A DNA stretch of 64,000 nt, taken from positions 93,079,795 through 93,143,794 of the forward strand of contig CM060977.1 in assembly GCA_030765065.1 (NCBI GenBank), given 5' to 3'. Below are positions 28,032 to 40,245 of the stretch, in pieces. The stretch is from Deroplatys truncata. Taxonomy: Eukaryota > Arthropoda > Insecta > Mantodea > Mantidae. How positions within the stretch are numbered: position 1 is the first letter of the stretch; each line of letters begins with the position of its first letter. Below the pieces are notes generated by a model. The model did no database searches, was not told where the DNA came from, and worked only from the letters and a program-made list of their open reading frames with translations. A program made the position numbers and the translations under genes.

Positions 28032-28037
28032 GCCCCA
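28032..28037. repeat. Polinton target-site duplication, right copy (GCCCCA)
   Basis: Identical to 8484-8489 and directly adjacent to the terminus. Confidence 0.95.
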
Positions 28038-28059
28038 CCTTTTCGTTTTTCGCTGCAAT

Positions 28060-28327
28060 GTATCTCGAAGGCTCAATTTTTTTCCACACGTAGTGGAATT
28101 CCGTTATGATTGGCAACACTGACTGATTGACTTAACTCCTCTCGCGAGAACGCTGGCTTATATAGCCAATGGAAGTTTCCACAGGGTTTTCGAATGTTCA
28201 AGAAGGATAAACATCCAGAGAACTCTAGTTTCCTAGCTTCCGGTGTTACGCCACTACCTATGTTGTTTATCTGCGACTGGTCGGCGCCGACCTCCCGATA
28301 ACCCTAGGCCACAGTCGCTGCGTCACA
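28060..28327 (-). repeat. LTR-like sequence, inverse
   Basis: Read in reverse it starts TGTGACGCAGCG and contains GGTTATCGGGAGGTCGG and GCTATATAAGCC, corresponding to 3798-4050. It lies just outside the Polinton. Solo LTR or fragment; target duplication not identified. Confidence 0.4.
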
Positions 28328-28419
28328 CTGTATTGTGTTTGTAACGTAAATATACTTATTTACTTACTTAGACGGCTTACCCTTCTCGTATGTAGGCCTT
28401 ACATTCCCTAGAAGTTACA

Positions 28420-28690
28420 ACCGTGCCGAGGGCCATGAGCCTGTCGAGAAACAGACTGACATTGAATCAGAGAATGAATCATTATTCAGTATCTTTATCA
28501 AGGAAGAAAATGACATGAAATGAAGGCGAAATGGATGAAAGGAAAGGTAAGATGGCAAAAGTAGTGAAATGAATGGCTTGAGAAACCCAGATACCGCTTC
28601 GTCCATCTCAAATCCCACATAGAGAACCTGGTATCATATGAGGGCCGCCTTGGTGGAAGCCGAACGGTCTAACCACTCGGCCGCGGCGCC
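28420..28690 (-). repeat. tRNA-derived SINE, minus copy
   Basis: The right end is a tRNA-like head in inverse orientation (GAACGGTCTAACCACTCGGCCG). The rest is a purine-rich body ending with GAGGGCCATGAGCCTGTCG, similar to the body seen at 4540-4560. Confidence 0.5.
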
Positions 28691-28964
28691 GCCAATATCT
28701 TGAACATACGGTATGTTAATAAAAATTCATAAAAATTTTTGAGGTAATCAAAGATATATTTTCGGTGGGAGGATTTTTTGAATGTTGTGTCCCATCTTTG
28801 GAAGAAACTCAACTTAAATGCCAAGTCCAATATTGAGTACGAAGAAAGCTGAAAAAAATACGGAGAACCTGTCAGGAAGGCCGGCCTGACGAGATTTGAA
28901 CAGCACACCTTTATTTAAGAGTCCGTGACTACATGTCCTCAAACTGAAATTGAGTTTTATTTAT

Positions 28965-29235
28965 GGACGCTCTTTATCTGCTATGGTCCTTAACGCCCCA
29001 TTCTATATTGGGCGTGAAAGAGCAGTAATTTTGTTTAGAGGCCCCTTTAGCAGGCTTGAGGTTCTTTTACGTGCCGTAGATTTACGATACGGGACCACCG
29101 GCTTTACTTACAATTCCAAAGAACCCATGCTAAGGATTTTTACGCCTGAAAAAATCCATCGCCCTCCGCCGGGTTTGAACCCGCGGCCTCGGGAACTATA
29201 GGCTAGCATGGTAACCACTACACCACGGAGGACGA
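28965..29235 (-). repeat. tRNA-derived SINE S1, minus copy
   Basis: Full S1 order in reverse: a tRNA head with A-box-like GGTGTAGTGGTTACCATG and B-box-like GGGTTCAAACCCG at the right end, then body and tail AACGCCCCATTCTATATTGG at the left. It shows the complete head that the 4795 copy lacks. Confidence 0.75.
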
Positions 29236-29239
29236 CGTG

Positions 29240-30080
29240 CAAATTTCCTCGGCCACCTCTGTCGGCATCCTGGGTTCCATGATTAAAATAAGCCGTCTTC
29301 AAAAATGAATCCGTTACGCAAGTGAATCGAAGTGAAAAAGAAATTCAGCACAGAGAAAGAGAAAGACAAACAATTTTATAAATTGCTATTTAGCTCCCAA
29401 ACCGGTGGTAACTTCGGCGTAATCTCGGAAATTTCAGGCAACTGCCTCTCGTTAAAAGATTTTCATTTTACCGTGTTCATTCTGACTTCTTGTTTACAAC
29501 TACAGTAGAGGATGTATTGCGTTTCGTAAACTCGAAATCTCAATACGTATGCTGGTAGGTAACTCAAATAAAATTGGCCGGTTTTTGGAGCGTTCAGTAT
29601 CTCGACTTAGTACTCAACTATGCAAATTCTATAATCGGCATTCACTTCCATCTCGTGTAGAAAGAACGCATAAAATGTCCTAGTGAAAAACATTTCTGCA
29701 CGGCACAGTACACCGAACTGTTTACGAAGTCGGAAACGCATGCAGTCCAAGATTCAATTCCGCACGTCCCTTTGAGACAAGGGGCCGGCTGATTTACCCG
29801 CTTTCGAAGCAGGGTGTAGTGCCTTCAACTGTACATAATATTTGTTTACAGAGAGCCCTGAAAGGTCGCAATCGCTTCCACCTTCCCTCACCAGCAACCC
29901 TTGGTGCGTTCCGAACTTGATTCTTTACTTACTAAAACCCCTCTGTTTATGATAACATTAATTCATATATATTAGCATAAATGAAATTTAAATAAAATGT
30001 AGCTCTCAGATTATTGCCAGTTTCTGTAATTTCACACTGTAATGCTGGTGCAAAAGCGATTCCAAGGATTTCAGCTAGTC
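29240..30080. other. Unassigned flanking DNA
   Basis: No gene, RNA gene or window-wide repeat recognised. Confidence 0.4.
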
Positions 30081-30201
30081 TTTACTTTCTCTACTACGTA
30101 AAGTAGGTAGGGTTAGTATTTCATTTCACCCAAAAATTCGATACCGACGTTTCCGCAAATACATGTTTTGATATGCTCTGAATCCAAATAAATCATTTAT
30201 A

Positions 30202-31485
30202 TAGGGTCTTTCAACAAGAGTGTCCTATCTTTGAGCTTAAATAAAACACGTTCTATAAATGATAGAGGTATATTTCTTTTTTTATTTTGGAACATAATTA
30301 ATGTCATTACGTGCGGAAGAGAACATCAGTTTTAAGTCATCGCCGCGACTTCGTTGGGTTGCGCGTATAAGGTTGACCCAATTTTCAATGACAGAAGAAC
30401 GTTAATTAGGTCCAATTTCACAAATAACACTCGTGATGTTATTCATAAGATCATTTACTGTTTCTGGCTTGTTGACATAAACTCGAGATTTAACATAACT
30501 CCCCTAGCAGTAATCCAACGGCGTTAAATCACATGACCTCGGGGGCCAGTTAACAATCACCACGGGAAATCATGAAATCTCTGAACTACTCCTTCAAAAG
30601 ATCGAATGTTTCGAGAGCAATATAACATGTGGCACCATCTTGCTGGAATCAGAAGTTTCTGAGATCCATACCATCCAATTGAGGCCAAAAATAGACCCTT
30701 ATAAGAACCCGCTATCTTAGAGCTTCTCCATCATCATCTTGGAAAAAATATGGACCAAGGATTCCACCATACCAAAATCCACACCACACAGAAATCTTCT
30801 GAGGATGAAGGGGTAGTTCTTGAATCTGCATTAGATTGTGATTTCTCCAATAGTGAACATTTTGTTTAACACAACCATCCATCCAAAAGTGGGCTTCGTC
30901 ACTGAAGATGATTTTTCGACAAAAATCCGGGTCAGCCTACAATTGCTCCATAGCCCAGTAAGCGAATACACGGCGCAACCTATGGTGGTCAGGCTTTAGT
31001 TCTTGAGCTAACACCATTTTCTAAGTGTGAAACTTCAAGTCCAGATGCAGAATTCGCCAAGTTGTGGTCGGTGAAAGCCCCAATTCTTGCGCTCGACGAG
31101 CAATTGATTTGTTTCCGTCCTCGCATACTCTCTCACGAACGGCGCCTATGTTTTCGTTAGAGCGCTTACGTCAATTACGTACAGGCGTTCTTTGATCGTT
31201 GACAGAACCACTTATTTCAAATGTATCGATCAAACGCCGAATCGTTCTCTCGCAGGGACGATTATGCACACCGTAAACTTCACGCAATACACGGAAGGTT
31301 TGGCGAACAGATGATCCATTTTGATGATAAATTTTCACAATTTCTACGCGTTGCTGAATGGTGTAACGTTCCATGGCTATTTGTCAATAAGAACTGTAAA
31401 CACATGAAAGAAATGACTGCTGTAGCTCAATAACAACGGCGGCTATCACATGTTAAAGATAGGACACTCTTGTTGAAAGACCCTT
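30202..31485 (-). mobile_element. Tc1/mariner-superfamily element, decayed
   Basis: TIRs of about 30 bp: AGGGTCTTTCAACAAGAG, continuing to TGTCCTATCTT, at the left, with its complement at 31453-31484. TA is duplicated at the insertion point. Transposase on the minus strand: the N-terminal helix-turn-helix is an open frame at 31171-31374 (MERYTIQQRVEIVKIY, then RTIRRLIDTFE). Further left, pieces such as IIFSDEAHFW and FQQDGAT can be read in reverse, but stops interrupt them, so it is inactive. Confidence 0.8.
31171..31374 (-). pseudogene. Transposase N-terminal fragment (Tc1/mariner superfamily)
   Basis: 67 codons holding the HTH DNA-binding domain of an IS630/Tc1-type transposase. The catalytic DDE/D part follows on the same strand but is broken by several stops. 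It lies inside the TIRs of 30202-31485. Confidence 0.75.
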
Positions 31486-32219
31486 TAGAAACATGTCCAT
31501 GTGTCTGCCTGCCTGTCTCTGTGTCTGTCTATCTGTCAGTGAGCGCATAATTCAAAAACGATAACTGATAAATACCAAACTTGGTGTTTGAGTTTAATAT
31601 TTTCCAAGGATGCGACAAGAAGACTTTAAAGAATATCCAACCCCAGACTACTCTTTACATGGAACATTTTTCGAAAATTTTCATTTTCTCAAAAACGGCT
31701 CTAACAATTTTGATTAAAATATCATAAGCTTAAGATATTTAAGGCAAATGAAATGTATATCTTCTGGGAATGTCCCCAAGCGTCCTCTTCTGAATGACTT
31801 TTGAGTAACTTGTAAATCATAAGACATAGACAACATTTTACTACACGCAAATGTAGATCTCGTTAAAACACACAATTTATGTATATATTTTTTGTGGATT
31901 CAACCATTTCCGAGATATTTCTTGTTATTTGTTAGAATTTTCCAATTTTTTCCAAACATCTTTTCAAATGGGAATTCGTTATTCGTTTTATTCTTTTGGT
32001 TTGGTTTGTTTTGTTTATGTCCTTGACATACAAATGGAATGGAGTTCTCCGCATAGCAACCAGCTGTTAAAATATTTTACTATCGGTTAAAGCCTACCAT
32101 ATTCCTCTTGCACCTGCAGGGAAATATCTCAATTAACATGAAGTAGATGGAGAAAAAGGTTTATAAAATAGTTTTTACAAGAGCAGAGAGAGTCATATGA
32201 GTGTAACACATCAGATTTT

Positions 32220-32990
32220 TAGAAATGTCCGTGTGTGCGCGAATGGATGTAGGGGTGGGGGTGGGGGGTGGGGTGGGTGTGGTGGTGTGTGTGTGCCAAC
32301 AGCATAACTCAAAAACGAATAGTGAGATTAACACCAAACTTCGTATTTAAGTTTAGTATCCTTAAAATGTGTGATAAGAAGATTTTTAAGAAAACTCCCC
32401 CATCCCAAACCATCCTTTACATGGAAAATGTTTTCGAAAATGCTTATTTCTAAAATATGTTTATCGGTTTTGATTACAATAGCATATATTTATGATATTA
32501 CATAACAAATAAAATGTATATCTTTAATGTTTATGGGAGTATCTGCAAAATTTTCATTCGGAAGGAACTTTGTATAACCTTGTATAACTGGTAAACGTCA
32601 AGCGATAGATAAAAATGTAGATCACAATTTATTTCAAATAATATTCTTGTGGCATAAGCCATTTCTGAGATATCCGTTATTAATGGTTTGAGTTCTTCAT
32701 GTCTTCGTCATTCTCTGAAAGCCCTGTCAACATTAAGTTGTTTCTGGCGAATACATGGAAACGGTATGGAATTTTAAGGCCGGCGTATAGCCTCCAGTTC
32801 TAAAACATTTGACTAAGGCTGTTCTCTTTTGTATCTATAACGAAATGTATAATGTAGTTATTTCTGCAAAGGTTATTTGGAATAAAATATAGTAGATAGA
32901 AAAATAAGCTTAGTAAGAATCGTTTTTATACCCAGTAATAAACGATAGAGGGTAGAGAAACTCATGTGAATGTATCACATGCTTTTAAGT
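32220..32990 (-). repeat. Family A repeat, minus copy
   Basis: Begins in the microsatellite region (GTGGGG/GTGT run, about 32250-32293) and continues through AACTCAAAAACGAATAG, TTTTTAAGAAAACTCCC, GGTAAACGTCAAGCGATAGA, ATTTCTGAGATATCCG, to GATAGAGGGTAGAGAAACTC at about 32950. Confidence 0.7.
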
Positions 32991-34004
32991 CAGAAATTTT
33001 AACTTAAGCTTTTATTTTAAGTAAAGTTTTACTTAAATAATGTTCTAAAACATTGTGTTGTAGCCTATTTAGCGTTATCTAGGAGACACCACGGTATTTA
33101 TGTTGGCTAGCAAGGGAAAAGTTGATGGATCAAAATGCTGCACATTAGATCAACAACATGTTCTAAAGCTTCTGTAAAACATTTGAGATATCCTCGAGCA
33201 AAACTCTGGCGTTCAATACTAAACTAAATAAGGATAATAGCTACAAAAGACACACACATAATGGCTTCTTTGTTGTTACTTTTAGCTGTATCTTACATAA
33301 ATGTAGGTAAATAATTCGAGCGGAAATAAAACACATTACAGTAAAACTGAAGAGTGGTAACAAGAATAACAGAACAAAATACATAAAGTAATGGCTGTTT
33401 CAGTTTGATATATGGCAGCGAGTCCTGGATATTAAAACAAATGAATGAAAGCAAGATCCAGGCCACTGAAACGAGATTTTTAATAAAGGTTTAAAGGTTG
33501 TACAAAAAGGGGCATTTAAAAAGAAAGAAAAAAACATCCTAGAGGAATTATATGTTTGTTGAATGCAAATATGAAAGAAAATAAACGATTCTGGTAGGAG
33601 CATACAAAAAGAATAAGCAAAGAGAGAATATCTAGATTATATGCCACTTTATGCACAAAAACAAAAAATCCCAATGGACGGTTGAGGAAAACATTGAGAC
33701 CAAAGGATGAGAATGAAAGATTCTTTTAGGTTAAATCTTACACTGAGGACTTGTGGAGTGGATGTTTGTTTTGTGATATAATGCACTTAGTGCTGGTAAG
33801 TTAAATTGGTGCGTCTAGATTTTTTAACTGCTTAGCCCAGAAAGAGAAAGGTAGAATCATATTTAAGGGGCATAAAAGGTATAAATGGTCTAAATCGCAC
33901 TGAGGAAGAAAAATTAAAATTTAGAGCCAACTATAACATGACATTAGTATTGAAACCTTGAATACATTTCGTATGGAGAGAATTTCAGATAGTTGGCAAC
34001 GTTT
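32990..34004. other. Unassigned flanking DNA
   Basis: AT-rich, no gene or shared repeat recognised. Confidence 0.4.
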
Positions 34005-35185
34005 ATCGTCTTCCGTGGTCTAGGGGCATCATGCTAGCCTCTAGTTTCCGAAGTGGCGGGTTCAAACCCGGTGAAGGTTGAGGCAGTATTTTATATCTCA
34101 ACACTGTGAATGCCAGAGTGATTGTAGTGTAAATTAACATTATTGTATGACAACGATTTTAGATGTTTGTTAGCTATAAGTATTGATAGGAAATAAATTT
34201 ACACGGTCTCACTGAAACTGACAATAGGAGCGGGTAACAATGAAGCGATGGGGTGAGTTGTTTATCATTTAGAAGAGACAAATAAATGACGTCAGGGTTG
34301 CATGCCTTTCTTTATAAATGGAGGGAATATCTTCCCTAGAGCATATGTTTTAGAAATTATGATTGGCTTATAAAACAGACGCTAATTTTGGCGCGATTTA
34401 GTAACCAATAGTAACTCTATTATGTTTAGGCATATTGGGGTGAGGGAGTATAAATTCTTGAGCCAAAGGCAAGTATCGCGCAGTTCTACAGAATCATTCA
34501 CGAGGTAAACGTCGCGCAGTTCTAAGAAATCTCTCTCGCCATTTACACGTCAGGCAGTTCTAAGAAATCTCTCTCGCGAGTTACACGTCAGACAGTTCTA
34601 TGGAAGCATTCATGAGGTACACATTACGCAATTCTGCAGAATCTCTCGCGTCGTAAAGTTAGTTACAAAAATGTGAAGTAGGCGTGCAGCACTAATTATA
34701 TTCAGAAATATAACAGTTTCAGTCAGGCGTGTATAAAGATTACAGATGTGAACTATTAATTAAGTGTGACGGCAATTATATGAGTGAAAACAAATTATTT
34801 TATCAGTGTTATCTTTTAGTAACAACTCATTTCCGTTTACACGCCCTGATCAGAGATATTTGCTCAACTGAGTAATAATAGCTAGCCGGAGGACAAGGAA
34901 CCCAAAATTCAAAATAGTAAAACAATAACAGGCGCTCAGCAAAAAAAAAAAAAAAATAACACGAACAGATTACTGGGACAAGGTCAATAGGTATGTTTAG
35001 GCGTAAAATTCTTAGCATGGCTTCCTTCGGAAGGGAAGCATCGTAGATTAACGGCAGGTAAAAGAACCTCGAGCCTGATAAAGAGGTCTCTGAGCAAAAT
35101 TTCCGGTCTTTTACGTCCAATATACATAGAATGGGACGCTAAGAATCATAGCTCATAGCTGAAGAGTGCCCATAAATAACACACT
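34005..35185 (+). repeat. SINE S1 interrupted by a solo LTR
   Basis: The tRNA-derived head (CCGTGGTCTAGGGGCATCATG, then GGGTTCAAACCCGG) lies at 34013-34078. The S1 body resumes at 34981 (GGCGTAAAATTCTTAGCATGG to CCAATATACATAGAATGGGAC). The 902 bp between them is the LTR described separately. Confidence 0.7.
34079..34980 (+). mobile_element. Solo LTR, copy 1
   Basis: Begins TGAGGCAGTATTTT and ends TACTGGGACA, i.e. TG...CA, flanked by AGGT on both sides (34075-34078, 34981-34984; AAGGT if 5 bp is counted). It is the inverse of 52325-53198. It contains five diverged repeats of about 38 bp with CGCAGTTCTA..GAATC (34478-34660), just after a TATA-like AGTATAAATTC. No coding sequence. Confidence 0.8.
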
Positions 35186-35189
35186 GTTT

Positions 35190-36905
35190 AATTTTTAACG
35201 CGTCTTTGATCTTCTCGCAATTCTTCTGCCTTCACGCTAATAACTTAGCATTGTAATGTAATGGGAAATTCTGGAGTTCCTTACAGGAGGACTACTTCAT
35301 TTACACATATAATAGTAGATTATTTCAATGTATGTGTGTATTTTATCTCTGAATTCATTCAGCTAAAGGTAATATTTATTTGCAAGGGTTTCGTGATAGC
35401 TACAATTTGGATTAAGTTAATCATTTCTATCTTCTAAATATTAGTATTTCTAGAGTATTAGCTGATTTGCAAATGGAAAGGAGAAGTGTTTTATTTGTAA
35501 TTTTGTTATAAAGGGTGAATGACAGTTCCTTCCTTATTTTGTGTCCTTATAAGTTTTAATTAGTATTAATTAAGCACTTTATTTTCATGTTTACTCTTCA
35601 AAGTAAAAGCAAATAAAAAATCTCTCATAAGCTTAAAAAGCTTCCATATTTAGAACTGGTACCAATTTGTAGTGCAAAACGTCCCCTAAATGTACGTCAA
35701 CGTGCATAAAAGTGGCCCATCCCCTAGCAATAGTGCCTTTCTCTCGGTTAAGTTTCCACCTTCAACTAAAGAACATTTGACTCCACCCAGCCGGTATCGG
35801 TTCTCTGTGACTTACCTGTATAACAATTCAGGGACACAAAGGAAACCATTAAATGATACTATATTCAACCTGAAATGACAGTTTTTGTCGGATACCGTCT
35901 CCATGAAAGAGTTTCGCTGCGATTGGTACACAAGGAAAGGCAAAACCAATACACACTTCGACCTTCTAGAAAAAGAGCTGAAGAATTTATTTGTAGGTGT
36001 CATTAAAGTGAACAACAGCCACGGCATTTATATGAGAGTGTTAAAAAAGGTTACAGTTATTGCTGCTATTGAACGGCATTAAGAGAACTGGCAATAAGAA
36101 AACGGTGCTGTTGCGTGAAAATACAAGGTTTAAGCGCAGATATTCCTTAAATTTTGTCTTTAATTATGCGTTTTCATTCAACTACATTTTATTTTTGCCT
36201 AAAAATTTAACGAATCGATGACTTAACGGTACTGAGAGCATGGACAAATAGCTTGTAATGTTCGGTAGTTCGGTCATATTTTTTATGAGAATCAAAGTAC
36301 CCTGCCAACACAGTGACTAGAACTGTGTTCGAGAAACAGGCGAGTTCACGCTGGCAGGGGGTGAGGCTAGATTCGCCGGTACCAAGTAACAGCTGCTTTC
36401 CGTTATGGTCAACTTTTTGTGCACATCACAGAGTTCAGCCGTAATTATTTTTCTGTATTGCTAAAGAATTCAGAGTAAATAATGGCAGATTTAGTAAATG
36501 TTTTTGAAAATATACTTAAGTAGACATTGTGCCTAGAGTTATAAAATATTTTAGCGAGCTATAGAGGAGTTTCGAACAGGGAATCAAAATTTGCGTCAGT
36601 ATTGACAATATTTAGTAAGATGGTGAAACGATGAAGACACAACTATGTGGGACACGGGGCTGCGCTGTCAGCATACAAGAGAATTTAACGTCCACGGAAT
36701 TGGGTCACACTCTCACTCATTTCAGGTCGACATTCTCGTACGGCGAAGCTCTGGACAACAGCGGTGGTCACCCCTTACCATAACTAAAACTCTTATCAAT
36801 GTGAACCTAAGACCGCAACATAGGTAAGATGCACGGCTCTGCTCGTACGATCTAACAGTCTGTCTGCCTATCATTCCTCCCCCGCTAATCAAGTAAATTA
36901 AGTAC
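35190..36905. other. Unassigned flanking DNA
   Basis: No gene or shared repeat recognised. The open frames at 35690-35878 and 36645-36827 have no family signature. Confidence 0.35.
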
Positions 36906-36910
36906 AAATA

Positions 36911-38217
36911 CGAGATGTCATAAAGTTTCCGGAATGACGTCGTAAATACTACCCAACAGTTTTTTTTATCTAATCTGCACTATCGCCCTCGAAGTAGCCT
37001 CCTTGGGAGTTGATACTTGTCCCAGCGCTTCTGCCACTGCTGGAAGCACCTCTGGAAGTCCTCTTCTTTCAACATGTTCAGAGCCTTCTGCGATTCGCAA
37101 TGGATGACATCAATGTCCTCAAAACTGTGTCCTCGGAGCCGCATTTTAAGTCGCGGGAAAAGAAAAAAGTCCGTTGGTGCCAAATCTGGAGAATACGCGG
37201 GATGGGGAACAGTATTCATCCTATTTTTATCCCAAAATTGGCGAACAGAAGGGGCTTTGTGCGCGGGCGCATTGTCATGATGCAGGAACCTGTCACCACT
37301 CCTCTATTTCTCCGGCCGTTTGCGTCGCACATTCTCCCTTAATCTTTGCAGCACTTGTTTGTAGAACACTGGATTCACTGTTTGACCCTGTGGACAAATG
37401 TCTTGTGGACAATGCCTTTAATGTAAAAAACCACAATCATCATTGACTTCACTTTGGATCGAACTTGTCTGGCCTTTTTCGGGTGTGGAGACGGACTCTT
37501 CCATAGTGAAGATTGTTGCCTCCTTTCTGGATCGTGCCCATAAATCGATATTTCATCACCAGTAATAACTTTATCCATAACTTTCATTTTGTAGCTGTTA
37601 TTTAAGATCTGTGCAGGCAATCACACGGCTTTCCTTTTGGTCAGGCGGGGCACGAACTTGGCGGCAATTCTTTTCATGTCCAAATTGTCTTTCAAAATGC
37701 TTTGAACACTTCAAAAGGAGAGTCCTAATGAGTCAGAAAGTTCTCTTATTGTAATGCGCCTATCATTTAAGAACATTTCCCTCACCTGATTGATATTTTG
37801 ATCAGTTTTGCTGGAACAGGGTCGCCCCGAACGATCCGCATCTTTAACTGATGTCACACCACTTTTAAATTTCGAAAACCACTCAAATGCTTGAGTTTTT
37901 CCCATACCTTCCTCCCCATAAACTGTTCTTAACATTTCATAGGCTTCTGTTGCAGTTTTACTGAGTTTAAAACAAAATTTGATGTTCGTTCTTTGTTCTT
38001 CGTAATCTGACATTTTTGCTACGCGGAAAAATCGCAGCATTTGCAAAACACGTGTTCACTTCAGAGCGTCCATCTCGTCACTGCATGGTCACAGGAAGCC
38101 ACGTGGCCTCTCATTTTTATCGCGAAGGAACGCTGCATGTACAATATGGGTAAGAATTAAAGAAATCTCAGCGTCAGCATTGTCAAGCCATTCCGGAAAC
38201 TTTTTGATCACACCTCG
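36911..38217 (-). mobile_element. mariner element, decayed
   Basis: 1307 bp, the usual mariner length. The TIRs CGAGATGTCATAAAGTTTCC and inverse GGAAACTTTTTGATCACACC, then TCG, are flanked by TA. Transposase fragments on the minus strand are intact in pieces only. Confidence 0.85.
36980..38046 (-). pseudogene. mariner transposase pseudogene
   Basis: The N-terminal part (37711-38046) contains the HTH start MSDYEEQRTNIKFCFKL and the linker RSGRPCSSKTDQNI. The C-terminal part (36980-37219) contains the final catalytic motif HPAYSPDLAPTDFFLF, in which the third mariner Asp is present. Between them the frame is broken by stops and frameshifts, so no full-length enzyme (about 345 aa) can be made. 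Confidence 0.85.
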
Positions 38218-38219
38218 TA

Positions 38220-39151
38220 TAGCAGTTAGTTTTTACACAACCTCCGGGTTATCTTTCGATGCCTCCACCCCAACTCACCAGCTACCCCACTAATCCCGCC
38301 ATGCCCCGGAACACCAGTTCTACCGTTTGACCTTACCGCCCTTCTAAACATCCCCTGGAGCTAACCGCCCTAAGGTGCTACAATACATATCAAATAAAAC
38401 AAAAAATGCTAATTTATGATACAGAAAAAACTAAAACTGTCATTTTCGGCAAGTCTTACTCATTTATTCTTCCCCTAAATTCTCGGAATTTTATGGCTCA
38501 TCATACCTTGAAAACCAAAATTAATAATAGCAGCATGTCGGCTTACTCAGAACATCTATAAGAAAAAGTGCATGTCTGAGAATACAAAATTAAGACAGAA
38601 TACGGAGCATAATCTTAATTTTGAATTGCAACGCAGATATCGAAAATATTGGGAAAAATAATGCAAAATAATAAGAAACTTTATGTCTAAAAGTCCTATG
38701 TGAATAATACAGACTCGGAAGTAAAAATTAAATAAAAATATAAGAGATCCACAGACATTTACAGTAACATTAGAAAACGAAGGCTAAATTTCAGGGACAT
38801 ATTAAACAAATGAGCTCAAACAGGCTCAAAAAACAAATAATGTAATCTTATGAAATAGAAGTGAAGCATAAGTAGATACTATAAAGCGGATTGGTGAAGT
38901 AAAAAAAAAAGAAAAAAAAATTAAAATTGGCCGGAATTATGCAAGAATATACAATAAACGGAGATATCTATAGAATGAAAGTGCATAAGGGACAAGTTGA
39001 CCAAGAGGAGAAACCGAAGAAAAAAGAACAACAGGGACAGATGGGAGAAATAAAGCCTACATCCAAAGAACGAGAGAACTATGGATTAAAAGGGAAAAGA
39101 AACATCTCTAAGAGCTTTGTGTAGTCCTTCATGGGCTCATTCGCAATTTGG

Positions 39152-39201
<50 letters not shown>

Positions 39202-39640
39202 TACACGATAGTTTCGGTTCATTTATTTGAAATGCAATGTTTATTTTTCCTTTTCCCGTGATTCCTGCATTCTCCACATTCATCATAAAACAGGGCTTGT
39301 GGCAAATTGCGGTCGTACTAAACAAATAAGAGCGCTGTTGACAGCAGTAGAAAAGAAAACATACACATAAATGACATTAACATGAATGTGATTTTATACA
39401 CTGATGTGGTGCTTGTGTAGGGATGTTATATAGCAGTGTTTGCAAGTGGGATCAAAATATGTCCATTTTGTGGTTGCCACAGCATTCATCTTTTTTGTTT
39501 GTTTATTTTTTATAAAAATAATTCTGAAAACCACAGATTAGCTACTTTTTCTCTAATAGCTATTTATGTCGATAGTTCTGGTAGAAAGTTCATATTATTC
39601 TTTAGTCCAACTAAATAAAAGTCTTATTCAATTCCAATCA
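38220..39640. other. Unassigned DNA with an (AAT)n tract
   Basis: AT-rich. (AAT)n occupies 39152-39201. No gene recognised. Confidence 0.5.
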
Positions 39641-40245
39641 GATAACTTTCTCTACTCACGACCATACATAACCTCATGGATGGATTGGATGGATATTGTT
39701 AAAAACATTTACACATGTATAGCAAAGAAAAATGTTAAATATTAAAAAAATTCAATCTTGTAAAATTCCCGAACCGTAGACAGAGGATTTTCCTTCAATA
39801 TCATTGAAATCAGTCTTTAAAAAATGTAAGTTTCTTGATTTTATGTGGTAAACTATTGAATAGATTAATGGATGATACTTCAAAGCTATTTTGTGTTTTT
39901 ACTATACTTACATTTACTATAATAAATAATGTTGCTACTTCTTGTCCGATAATTAGGAATAGTTTCACTCAGATTATACTCTTGTAGATTCCTCTTAATA
40001 TACAACAGACAATTCAAGATATATATACATATATATACATACATACATACATACAAGGTAGAGTGAGAATTCCAAGTTCAATAAAATGTGGTTTACAATG
40101 TGTTTTTGGTGGAACTCCTCATAATATTCTTATTGCTCCCTTTTGTAAAATAAAAAGCTTAATAGCATGGGTAAGGTTGCCCCAAAGTAAGACACCATAA
40201 TTTAAAATGAAGTATATTTTAAGGTAATACACTGATAGTAATGAC

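Larger units (their letters stand above)
30083..32200 (-). repeat. Family A repeat, minus copy split by a Tc1-like element
   Basis: Starts with inverse CTTTCTCTACTACG and ATTCGATACCGACGTTTCCG up to 30201, resumes after 31485 with TTAGAAACATGTCC and the (TCTG)n tract, and runs to the 5' end landmarks near 32160. The two halves join smoothly at the family consensus. Confidence 0.75.
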
